Shown here piece after piece: positions 1 through 5,347 of a stretch of DNA of 5,347 nt. Below the pieces are notes generated by a model. It searched no databases. It was not told the origin of the DNA and saw only the letters and a program-made list of their open reading frames with translations. Positions within the stretch are counted from its first letter, which is position 1. Every line of letters begins with the position of its first letter. This stretch comes from an uncultured Coriobacteriaceae bacterium (GTDB lineage: Bacteria; Actinomycetota; Coriobacteriia; Coriobacteriales; QAMH01): contig USOR01000068.1 of assembly GCA_900556425.1 (NCBI GenBank), forward strand, positions 1 through 5,347, written 5' to 3'. The position numbers and the translations under genes were made by a program.

Positions 1-76
1 GCTCTTGCAAGATGGCTTCTACGCCGAGCTCTACAACTCGCAGTTCAGCGACTGCATCGACGAGGTGGATTACTAG
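1..76 (+). CDS. ABC transporter (exporter-type, ATP-binding/permease), C-terminal end only
   Basis: Only the last 24 codons and a TAG stop (74-76) are in the window; the first complete codon is at base 2. The peptide reads LLQDGFYAELYNSQF followed by a short acidic tail ending in EVDY. A segment of the form 'ELL..GGFYA.LYNSQF' is the usual extreme C-terminus of the nucleotide-binding domain in fused MdlB/MsbA-type multidrug or lipid ABC exporters, lying just after the H-loop region. The family assignment rests on this short signature alone. The substrate cannot be told. No U-rich terminator hairpin follows the stop, so read-through into the downstream HAD gene is possible. Confidence 0.72.
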   Translation, partial: LLQDGFYAELYNSQFSDCIDEVDY

Positions 77-103
77 CGCCGAGCGGGCGTCTCTCCCATA
101 GCG

Positions 104-109
104 TATAAT
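104..109 (+). promoter_or_regulatory. Probable -10 box (TATAAT) for the HAD/mutY-like pair
   Basis: A perfect TATAAT sits in the 73-bp gap after the transporter gene, in the context GCGTATAATGCGC. No TTGACA-like -35 box is visible 15-19 bp upstream (that stretch reads roughly CCGAGCGGGCGT), and there is no TG extension. A start site about 7 nt downstream (near 116) would give a leader of roughly 34 nt to the TTG start at 150. The box overlaps an ATG at 108 that is in frame with the HAD gene, which argues against that ATG being the start. Confidence 0.6.
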
Positions 110-137
110 GCGCACGCACGTTTGTTATTTCACGTAT

Positions 138-145
138 GGGAGAGG
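138..145 (+). promoter_or_regulatory. Shine-Dalgarno sequence that sets the HAD start at TTG 150
   Basis: GGGAGAGG lies just upstream of the TTG at 150-152. The GGGAG part leaves 7 nt and the final GAGG leaves 4 nt to the start codon. The TTG is followed directly by the conserved HAD beta-strand and the DLDGT motif, which is the normal N-terminal position for this family. Confidence 0.65.
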
Positions 146-149
146 CGCA

Positions 150-815
150 TTGATACGTGTAGCCGCATTTGATCTAGATGGGACGATTCTCGACGGAGAG
201 TCGCCTCTCAAGCTCACGACGAGCCTGCTGCGCCATCGTCAGTTACCCATACACAAGGCCTTTCTCATGGGCATATGGGGTATTCGCTATCGTCTGCGCC
301 TGCCGTTGGTTGAATCCACGCCACGAGAGCTCCTGTTCTCGGCGCTTACCGAGCCGACGGTCGAGGAAGTCGATGCCGAGATCATGGATGTCTTCAACAG
401 GCGCATTCGCAAGCATATCCGCCCCGGTGCGATTCGCGAGATCGAGCGGTGCCGCGCTGACGGCATGAAGGTGGTGCTGGCATCGGCGTCCTTCAAACCC
501 ATCACGACGACCATCGTCGAGGAGCTTGGATTTGATGGCCAGGTATCGACCATCATGGAGGAAAAGGACGGCCATTACACGGGACGGGTCATGGGCGTTC
601 CCGTTCAGGGCCGCGAGAAATTGCGCCTGCTCGTGCAGCTATGTGATGACAAGTTTGGTCCGCATGGCTGGGTGCTCGAGCGCGCATATAGCGACCACTA
701 CAGCGATGTCCCCATGCTCGAGCATGCCAAGGAGGTTGTCGTGGTGGATCCGGACAAAAAGCTCAAGCGCATTGCCGAGCGCCGTGGCTGGAAAATTGCC
801 GACTGGGATTCGTAG
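150..815 (+). CDS. HAD superfamily hydrolase, subfamily IB (SerB/CicA-like phosphatase)
   Basis: Predicted cytoplasmic phosphatase of 221 residues from TTG 150. All four HAD motifs are present. Motif I is FDLDGT with nucleophile D8 and general acid/base D10. Motif II is LASAS with S112 near residue 112. Motif III is K157, after the TGRVMG...GREK stretch typical of subfamily IB. Motif IV is YSDHYSD with D182 and D186 for Mg2+ binding. The helical cap between motifs I and II (about residues 16-105) is the C1 type used by phosphoserine phosphatase-like enzymes. The substrate is not determined; family IB includes SerB, CicA-like proteins and other phosphomonoesterases. A longer version from ATG 108 (235 residues) is in frame, but its start lies in the -10 box and the extra residues precede the fold's first strand. 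The mutY-like gene follows after 2 nt, suggesting one transcript and coupled translation. There is no signal peptide. Confidence 0.88.
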   Translation: MIRVAAFDLDGTILDGESPLKLTTSLLRHRQLPIHKAFLMGIWGIRYRLRLPLVESTPRELLFSALTEPTVEEVDAEIMDVFNRRIRKHIRPGAIREIERCRADGMKVVLASASFKPITTTIVEELGFDGQVSTIMEEKDGHYTGRVMGVPVQGREKLRLLVQLCDDKFGPHGWVLERAYSDHYSDVPMLEHAKEVVVVDPDKKLKRIAERRGWKIADWDS

Positions 816-817
816 AG

Positions 818-1669
818 ATGGACGTGTCGCCCGAGAGGCTCGGCGAATTCACTGAGACGGTATGGAGTCGCGGACGCGAGCTCTATCGCGACTTGCCTTG
901 GCGCAACACCTTCGATCCGTATGCGATCCTGCTTTCCGAAATCATGCTTCAACAGACGCAGGTCGCCCGTGTGCTCGGGCGCTGGGAGCAGTGGCTCGAA
1001 GCTTTTCCCACAGTTATCGATTTGGCGAGAGCGCCCCTGCCCCCCGTGCTCGAACTTTGGCAGGGCATGGGCTATAACCGCCGCGCACTCAATCTCAAGC
1101 GCTGTGCCGAGGAAGTCGTCGCCACATACGGCGGCGAGATTCCACACGACAAGAAGGCGCTGCTTGCCTTGCCGGGCATCGGGCCTTCGACATCTGCGGG
1201 TGTGCGCATATTTGCATTTCAGCAGCCTGACATGTACCTCGAGACCAACGTGCGTGCCGTATTTATCCACGAGTTTTTCAGTGAGCACGAGACCGTGTCT
1301 GACAAGGAACTCGTTCCACTTGTCGAGGCAACTTGCCCTGATGGTCGACATGTGCGTGATTGGTACTATGCGTTGCTCGATTACGGTGCCTATTTGAAGA
1401 AGACCACCGTTAATCCCACGCGAAAGAGCAGGCAATATACGCGACAGTCCAAGTTCGAGGGCAGCCATCGCCAGAAACGTGCCTACTTGCTGCGCTGCGT
1501 CATCGATGACGTGCTCACGAGCGAGGAGCTTGCCGAGAGCCTTGCGCGAAGCGAGCTGGGGGCCGGACGCGAGGCGCCGTCGCTTGAGGAGACTCAGGCG
1601 ATACTGTGCGAGCTTGAGCGCGAGGGCTTCATCGCACGCCAGGGAGATGCGTGGCTATGCGCGGAGTAG
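818..1669 (+). CDS. MutY-like A/G-specific adenine glycosylase, HhH-GPD family, lacking Fe-S cluster and NUDIX domain
   Basis: A 283-residue base-excision glycosylase of the HhH-GPD superfamily. The N-terminal part matches MutY closely: LPWRN (26-30), DPYAILLSEIMLQQTQV (33-49) with catalytic Glu41 and the QQTQ motif, and WQGMGYNRRALNL (81-93). The helix-hairpin-helix is LPGIGPSTSAG (118-128). Position 124, where endonuclease III has its lyase Lys, is Ser, as in E. coli MutY, so a monofunctional glycosylase is expected. At the site of MutY's catalytic Asp (LDGNVKRVL) the protein reads LETNVRAVF, giving Glu142. After LLDYGA (187-191) the usual C-X6-C-X2-C-X5-C cluster motif is replaced by a Lys/Arg/Thr-rich stretch with no cysteine. 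The C-terminus (about 213-283) looks like a small winged helix rather than a NUDIX 8-oxoG-recognition domain. The protein is thus shorter than MutY (~350 aa), and its substrate could differ from A:8-oxoG. ATG 818 has only a weak SD, so coupling to the HAD gene is likely. Confidence 0.85.
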   Translation: MDVSPERLGEFTETVWSRGRELYRDLPWRNTFDPYAILLSEIMLQQTQVARVLGRWEQWLEAFPTVIDLARAPLPPVLELWQGMGYNRRALNLKRCAEEVVATYGGEIPHDKKALLALPGIGPSTSAGVRIFAFQQPDMYLETNVRAVFIHEFFSEHETVSDKELVPLVEATCPDGRHVRDWYYALLDYGAYLKKTTVNPTRKSRQYTRQSKFEGSHRQKRAYLLRCVIDDVLTSEELAESLARSELGAGREAPSLEETQAILCELEREGFIARQGDAWLCAE

Positions 1670-1684
1670 GCGTCTGCCAGGCTG

Positions 1685-1693
1685 TGCTAAAAT
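1685..1693 (+). promoter_or_regulatory. Probable extended -10 promoter element for pheA
   Basis: TGCTAAAAT fits an extended -10 (TGn followed by TAAAAT, one mismatch to TATAAT) inside the 60-bp gap between the mutY-like gene and pheA. There is no recognisable -35 box around 1663-1673, consistent with extended -10 promoters. A start near 1700 would give a leader of about 30 nt, too short for an attenuator or leader peptide, so Phe-dependent attenuation is not suggested here. Confidence 0.55.
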
Positions 1694-1715
1694 GCCCTGT
1701 CATCGCAAGCTAAAC

Positions 1716-1720
1716 AAAGG
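1716..1720 (+). promoter_or_regulatory. Shine-Dalgarno sequence of pheA
   Basis: AAAGG ends 9 nt before ATG 1730, an acceptable though slightly long spacing. It supports that ATG, which is followed by the conserved prephenate dehydratase N-terminus (YAFLGPAGTFS). Confidence 0.5.
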
Positions 1721-1729
1721 TCTCGCATC

Positions 1730-2578
1730 ATGTCTCAGCATAAGCTCACCTACGCATTTCTCGGTCCTGCCGGGACGTTCTCCGATATGGCTGTCCGCGC
1801 CCTCGTCGAGCGCGGTTCGTTATCTGCCGATTACGAGCCGCTGCCTTGTGACTCGTTGCCCGAGGTTTTCGAAGCTGTCGAGCGCGGCAAGGCCGACTAT
1901 GGTGTTGTCCCCATCGAGAACTCCCTCGAGGGCTCGGTTACGGCGGTGCTCGATGCCTTCGCCTTTACTTCGCGTGCCGAGATTCTCGGAGAGATCGCCA
2001 TTGACATCCACCAGGCACTGCTGCTCAATCCCGATGCCACGCTCGATGAGGTGACGACCATCGCTTCGCATACGCAGGGCATTGGGCAATGCCGCCGCTG
2101 GATTAACCAGAACCTTCCCAATCGGCAGCTGCGCCTTGCCGATTCGACGGCTGCCGCTGCCGAGATGGCCGCCGCTGACAAGAGCGTTGCCGCCATCGCC
2201 TCGCCGCTTGCCGCCGAGATTTGCGGCATCAACGTCTACGAGGAAGCCATCGAGGACAACCTGAGCAGCCAGACGCGCTTCGTCATCATCGGCAAGGGAC
2301 CGGTGGCGCATGACGGGCCGGGCAAGAGCACGCTTGCGCTTTTCATGAACACCGACCGGCCGGGCACGCTGCAGATGATCCTGTCGGAGCTCTTCTTCGC
2401 CGGCGTCAACCTTACGATGGTGCAGTCGCGACCCACCAAGCGGGAGCTCGGCGATTACATGTTCTTCATGGATATCGATGGCTATGCCGACGAGCCCAAT
2501 ATCCAGGTCGCCCTCAATTGCTTGCGCATGAAGATGCGAGAGGTCAAGGTTATCGGCTCGTATCCACGCAGCGTATAA
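1730..2578 (+). CDS. pheA: Prephenate dehydratase with C-terminal ACT domain
   Basis: Converts prephenate to phenylpyruvate, the committed step to L-phenylalanine, in the cytoplasm. The protein has 282 residues, the normal length for a monofunctional enzyme without a fused chorismate mutase. The periplasmic-binding-protein-like catalytic domain (about 6-190) shows FLGPAGTFS (10-18), VPIENSLEGSV (60-70), SHTQGIGQC (113-121; SHPQALAQC is commoner), and the TRF motif QTRFVIIG (181-188) with catalytic Thr182. The ACT domain (about 199-278) carries the regulatory site. The two Phe-binding signatures are altered: GALV reads GTLQ (212-215) and ESRP reads QSRP (232-235). Feedback inhibition by Phe may therefore be changed, although function cannot be read from sequence alone. 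It has its own predicted promoter and SD and is followed after 21 nt by the wecA-like gene, whose own -10 box lies just past the TAA stop. No aromatic-pathway neighbour is present. Confidence 0.96.
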   Translation: MSQHKLTYAFLGPAGTFSDMAVRALVERGSLSADYEPLPCDSLPEVFEAVERGKADYGVVPIENSLEGSVTAVLDAFAFTSRAEILGEIAIDIHQALLLNPDATLDEVTTIASHTQGIGQCRRWINQNLPNRQLRLADSTAAAAEMAAADKSVAAIASPLAAEICGINVYEEAIEDNLSSQTRFVIIGKGPVAHDGPGKSTLALFMNTDRPGTLQMILSELFFAGVNLTMVQSRPTKRELGDYMFFMDIDGYADEPNIQVALNCLRMKMREVKVIGSYPRSV

Positions 2579-2586
2579 GAATGCCG

Positions 2587-2592
2587 TATACT
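2587..2592 (+). promoter_or_regulatory. Probable -10 box (TATACT) giving a leaderless wecA-like mRNA
   Basis: TATACT ends 7 nt before ATG 2600, so initiation at the usual distance would start on or next to the A of the start codon. The 21-bp gap contains no purine-rich SD. Both facts point to a leaderless transcript, which is common in high-GC Gram-positives. A second weaker box, TATAAG (2574-2579), overlaps the pheA stop. No -35 box is evident for either one. Confidence 0.45.
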
Positions 2593-2599
2593 TAGCCGC

Positions 2600-3760
2600 A
2601 TGCAAACGTGGATACACTACTTGCTGATCTTCGCCATCGCTTTTGCCGCGACAGCTGCTTTCGTTCCTCCTGTCAGGCGTTTTGCCATCGCGCGTGGCAT
2701 CGTTGACGAGCCAGGACCTCGCCGCGTCAATCGCCGTACCGTGCCACGTCTGGGCGGTGTCGCCATGTTCGGAGGACTGCTCGTTGCCGTCATCATCGAA
2801 TACATCGGCGAGCGCGTGGGCTTTTGGCATGGTCCTCTTTACATTCCGGGTGAGGTTAACGTCAGGTCGCTCGGTGTGCTCGTTGGCCTCGCGGTCATCG
2901 TGATCGTGGGCATCATCGATGATGCGCGCAGCCTTGGCCCGGGTGTGAAGTTTCTCGGGCAGCTGTTTGCCTCCTGCATCATTGCAGGCACGGGAACCAT
3001 TTTGCACGCGTTTCAGATTCCCGGATCCTCGGCTGTCATCGACTTCGGGCTCTGGGCCTATCCCATTACGGTCATATACCTCGTCTGCTTCATCAACATC
3101 ATCAACCTCATCGACGGCCTCGATGGCCTGGCTGCGGGTATCACGGGCATGGCGGCCATCACGCTCTTCATCATGTTCATGACCTTGCAGCAGACTGAGG
3201 CCGCGCTGCTCGCGGCCATCACGGCCGCCGTGGCCGGTGCCTTCCTCATCTACAACTTCTACCCGGCAAGCATCTTCATGGGGGACTCGGGCTCCATGCT
3301 CCTCGGCTTGCTCCTTGGATCGGTTTCGCTTGTCGGCACGACGCGCCTGCTCTCGATCACGCTACTCATCGTTCCCGTCATCGTGGCGCTCGTTCCCATT
3401 ATCGACACCGCTGCGGCCATCGTGCGTCGCCTGCGCAAGCACGAATCCATCGCCACGCCCGATGCCGGCCATATCCATCATCGTCTGCTGCTGCGTGGCT
3501 ATTCGCAGCGCAAGGCCGTCCTGCTTATCTATCTGTGGACGGCCGTTCTTTGCGTTGGCACCTTGCTCATGTGGGTGCTCGGCGGGACGGCCAAGATGGT
3601 GATCTTCATTCTCCTGCTCATCGCCTCGGCCATTATCGTGTACAAGATCGGTCTTTTCCATCCGGTGCGCCAGCGCCATGGGCGTGGTGACGTCATATAC
3701 GACACCGAGGGCATCGACCCCGAACACGAGGCACGTCATGACGAGCAGCGCGGACAATAG
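2600..3760 (+). CDS. Undecaprenyl-phosphate GlcNAc-1-phosphate transferase (WecA/TagO/MraY superfamily)
   Basis: An integral membrane enzyme of 386 residues predicted to transfer a sugar-1-phosphate, most likely GlcNAc-1-P from UDP-GlcNAc, to undecaprenyl phosphate. This starts synthesis of a lipid-linked wall polymer such as teichoic acid, polysaccharide or arabinogalactan-like glycan. About 11 hydrophobic segments are visible: near 5-23, 50-69, 90-107, 116-135, 152-170, 180-198, 203-222, 231-249, 253-275, 305-327 and 331-352. Family motifs are RRVNRRTVPRLGG (41-53), the Mg2+-binding IDDARSLGP (106-114), NIINLIDGLDGLAAG (166-180) with D172 and D175, FMGDSGS (226-232), and the HIHHR loop (291-295) that separates WecA-type from MraY-type enzymes. 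The cytoplasmic tail (about 353-386) is charged and His/Arg-rich, and its last codons double as the start of uvrC. ATG 2600 is chosen because it begins the first membrane segment. Assignment to WecA, TagO or another exact pathway is not possible from this window. Confidence 0.92.
   Translation: MQTWIHYLLIFAIAFAATAAFVPPVRRFAIARGIVDEPGPRRVNRRTVPRLGGVAMFGGLLVAVIIEYIGERVGFWHGPLYIPGEVNVRSLGVLVGLAVIVIVGIIDDARSLGPGVKFLGQLFASCIIAGTGTILHAFQIPGSSAVIDFGLWAYPITVIYLVCFINIINLIDGLDGLAAGITGMAAITLFIMFMTLQQTEAALLAAITAAVAGAFLIYNFYPASIFMGDSGSMLLGLLLGSVSLVGTTRLLSITLLIVPVIVALVPIIDTAAAIVRRLRKHESIATPDAGHIHHRLLLRGYSQRKAVLLIYLWTAVLCVGTLLMWVLGGTAKMVIFILLLIASAIIVYKIGLFHPVRQRHGRGDVIYDTEGIDPEHEARHDEQRGQ
3728..3731 (+). 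promoter_or_regulatory. Shine-Dalgarno sequence of uvrC inside the wecA-like gene
   Basis: GAGG is placed 6 nt before ATG 3738, within the coding sequence of the upstream gene. It supports that ATG as the uvrC start and suggests translational coupling across the 23-bp overlap. Confidence 0.6.
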
Positions 3761-5347
3761 CTCCGTCCCCGACCTGCGCGAGCAGCTGAAGGGCGTGCCC
3801 GAGGCTCCTGGTTGCTATCTTTGGAAGAACGCCCAGGGCGAGATCCTGTACGTCGGCAAGGCAGTCGATTTGCGTGCGCGCATGATGCAGTACGTGTCGG
3901 GCCAAGACGAGCGGCTCAAGATCCCGTTCATGATGGAGCAGGTCGCATCCTTCGACTACATCGTGGTGAACAACGAGACCGAATCGCTCGTTCTCGAGAA
4001 GAACCTCATCCAGCAGTACAACCCGCCCTTCAACGTCGACTATCGTGACAACAAGAGCTATCCCTTCATTGCCATCACCAAGAGCGCCGCATATCCTGCC
4101 ATCAAGTTCACGCGCGAGAAGCACAAGAGCGGCACGCGCTATTTTGGGCCTTACACCGATGCGCGTGCGGCCCGCGAGACCATCGACACCGTGCGACGCA
4201 TCGTGCCGATTTGCGCCGTGTCCTGCGAGCAGTATCGCAAGATGACGCGCATGATCGAGGCGGGCAGATGGCCCACGCCCGATGACAAGGCATGCTTCGC
4301 CTACCACATTGGCAAGGGAACGGGTCCCTGTTGCGCGGCTATCACGCCCGAGGAGTACGCGCCGCTCGTTGCCCGCGTGGAGCGTTTTCTGGCTGGTGAG
4401 CGCGACGAGTTCGTTGGAGAGCTCGAGGCCGAGATGAAGGAGGCGGCAGCCGAGCTCGATTTCGAGCATGCCGCGCGTGCGCGTGATCGCCTCGAGGCCA
4501 TCAAGGCGCTGCAGGAGAAGCAGAAAGCCGTGCTTTCGCGCCCGCTTAACATCGACGTTATCGGATTCTTCCGCGAAGAGACGATTGCGGCGGCGCATGT
4601 TTTCGTCGTGCGAAACGGCCGAATCATCATCAGCAACGATTTCGTCCTCGACAAGGGCCTTAACGTGCCCGAGGCGGACCTCGTGGGCCAGTTTCTTTCC
4701 AAGTACTATGACCAGACATCCGAGCTTCCACATGAGGTCGTCATCGCCGAGCATCTGCCCGAAGAGGTGACCCGGCCGCTTGAGCAGTGGCTCACCGAGC
4801 GGCTTGCGAGCCCGCATGGTGCCAAGGTGCATGTCGTTGTGCCTGAGCGCGGCGAGCGCAATCAGCTGCTCGACCTTGCGGCGCTCAACGCCAGGCATGC
4901 GCTCATGCGCCACAAGATGCGCACCCGTTACGACGAGGAGCGTCTCGACCTCGCGTTGCTGCAGCTCGAAAGTGCCCTCGCGCTGCCCGAACCGCCCATG
5001 CGCATCGAATGCTTCGATATCTCGACCATCCACGGCAACTACTCTGTTGCGTCGATGGTCGTCTTCACCAATGGCAAGCCCGATAAGTCGCAGTACCGTC
5101 GTTTCAAGATTCGCAAGGAATACGGCGAGGCCAACGATTTCGCGATGATGAGCGAGGTGCTGCGTCGCCGCTACGCACCCGAGCGCATGGCCGACGAGCG
5201 CTTTGGCTCACGGCCCGACTTGCTCATTCTCGACGGTGGCAAGCCGCAGCTCACGGCCGCTATAAACGAGCTCTCCGAGCTCGGCCTCGACATCCCCATG
5301 GCGGGCTTGGCCAAGAAGGATGAGGAGCTTTACGTGCCTTGGGACGA
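3738..5347 (+). CDS. uvrC: Excinuclease ABC subunit C (UvrC), 3' end beyond the window
   Basis: Nuclease of bacterial nucleotide excision repair: recruited by UvrB, it cuts 3' and then 5' of the lesion. There are 536 complete codons here, and the reading frame is open to the window edge. The N-terminal GIY-YIG nuclease appears as GCY (25-27) and YVG (38-40), with catalytic Arg46 and Glu87 in LVLEKNLIQQYNPPFN. RYFGPY (134-139) leads into the cysteine region, where C159, C163, C186, C198 and C199 are present. The usual third cysteine of the cluster motif is Gly194, and the first-to-second spacing is long. A UVR domain (about 228-262; ELDFEHAARARDRLEAIK) for UvrB contact follows. The RNase H-like 5'-incision domain shows CFDIS with D427 and LILDGG with D499. 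The catalytic His and the C-terminal tandem HhH domain should lie past the edge. The start overlaps the wecA-like gene by 23 bp and has its own SD, so co-expression is likely. No SOS box is visible just upstream. Confidence 0.97.
   Translation, partial: MTSSADNSSVPDLREQLKGVPEAPGCYLWKNAQGEILYVGKAVDLRARMMQYVSGQDERLKIPFMMEQVASFDYIVVNNETESLVLEKNLIQQYNPPFNVDYRDNKSYPFIAITKSAAYPAIKFTREKHKSGTRYFGPYTDARAARETIDTVRRIVPICAVSCEQYRKMTRMIEAGRWPTPDDKACFAYHIGKGTGPCCAAITPEEYAPLVARVERFLAGERDEFVGELEAEMKEAAAELDFEHAARARDRLEAIKALQEKQKAVLSRPLNIDVIGFFREETIAAAHVFVVRNGRIIISNDFVLDKGLNVPEADLVGQFLSKYYDQTSELPHEVVIAEHLPEEVTRPLEQWLTERLASPHGAKVHVVVPERGERNQLLDLAALNARHALMRHKMRTRYDEERLDLALLQLESALALPEPPMRIECFDISTIHGNYSVASMVVFTNGKPDKSQYRRFKIRKEYGEANDFAMMSEVLRRRYAPERMADERFGSRPDLLILDGGKPQLTAAINELSELGLDIPMAGLAKKDEELYVPWD

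Noticed and set aside
77..95. Possible terminator hairpin (CGCC ... GGCG) after the ABC transporter stop
   Set aside because: The stem is only 4 bp with a 5-nt loop and is followed by TCTCTCCC, not a T-run, so it does not meet the form of an intrinsic terminator.
108..149. N-terminal extension of the HAD protein from ATG 108
   Set aside because: The ATG is within a perfect TATAAT and has no SD, and the 14 extra residues precede the first strand of the HAD fold. TTG 150 with GGGAGAGG is better supported.
698..1468. Open frame of 256 codons on the - strand over the HAD/mutY-like junction
   Set aside because: Antisense to two genes with intact catalytic motifs; no domain is recognisable and no start signal is convincing.
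1670..1729. Leader peptide or attenuator upstream of pheA
   Set aside because: The gap is only 60 bp, with a promoter in its first half, no short Phe-rich frame and no paired hairpins.
1820..3007. Open frame of 395 codons on the - strand across pheA and the start of the wecA-like gene
   Set aside because: It spans two confidently identified + strand genes and the promoter between them, has low-complexity composition and no family motif. It is a codon-bias shadow.
818..3760. A coherent new defence or repair island combining the glycosylase, phosphatase and UvrC
   Set aside because: The repair genes are separated by pheA and a wall-glycan gene with their own start signals. No toxin, transposase, helicase or other defence component is present, so the grouping looks like ordinary housekeeping order.
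3693..5033. Long open frame of 446 codons on the - strand, antisense to uvrC
   Set aside because: It lies opposite a gene with full UvrC motifs. Its translation is rich in His, Arg, Leu and Glu with no recognisable domain, as expected from the reverse complement of GC-rich codons.

Overview
The window is a GC-rich, gene-dense chromosomal stretch with every supported gene on the + strand. It holds the tail of one gene, four complete genes and the first ~536 codons of a sixth. Order: C-terminus of an ABC exporter, a HAD-family IB phosphatase, a MutY-like adenine glycosylase, prephenate dehydratase (pheA), a polyprenyl-phosphate GlcNAc-1-phosphate transferase of the WecA/TagO/MraY superfamily, and excinuclease subunit UvrC. 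The organism looks like a high-GC Gram-positive. Several traits would fit Coriobacteriia (Collinsella/Olsenella/Eggerthella-like): a stand-alone prephenate dehydratase, strong -10 boxes without recognisable -35 boxes, a probable leaderless mRNA, and the UvrC cysteine pattern. That placement is inference from style, not a match.

Layout. Bases 1-76 are the end of the transporter gene. A 73-bp gap carries a perfect TATAAT and a Shine-Dalgarno sequence that places the HAD start at a TTG (150), not at the upstream ATG (108), which lies inside the -10 box. HAD and the MutY-like gene are separated by 2 nt and look co-transcribed. A 60-bp gap with an extended -10 (TGCTAAAAT) and an SD precedes pheA. 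A 21-bp gap with TATACT only 7 nt before the next ATG precedes the wecA-like gene, which has no SD and is probably made from a leaderless message. uvrC begins inside the 3' end of the wecA-like gene (23-bp overlap), with its own SD, and runs off the window. No gene-free stretch exceeds 75 bases, and I see no convincing intrinsic terminator, tRNA, CRISPR, insertion sequence or repeat array.

Function. The genes do not form one pathway. They are housekeeping functions: efflux, a small-molecule phosphatase, oxidative base-damage repair, phenylalanine synthesis, lipid-linked glycan initiation and nucleotide excision repair. I found no previously undescribed multi-gene system. The most interesting signals are in the two repair proteins. 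The MutY-like protein lacks the Fe-S cluster cysteines and the NUDIX domain and has Glu at the catalytic Asp position. The UvrC has a rearranged cysteine motif in the region that normally binds an Fe-S cluster. The transcription/translation start architecture is also worth checking.
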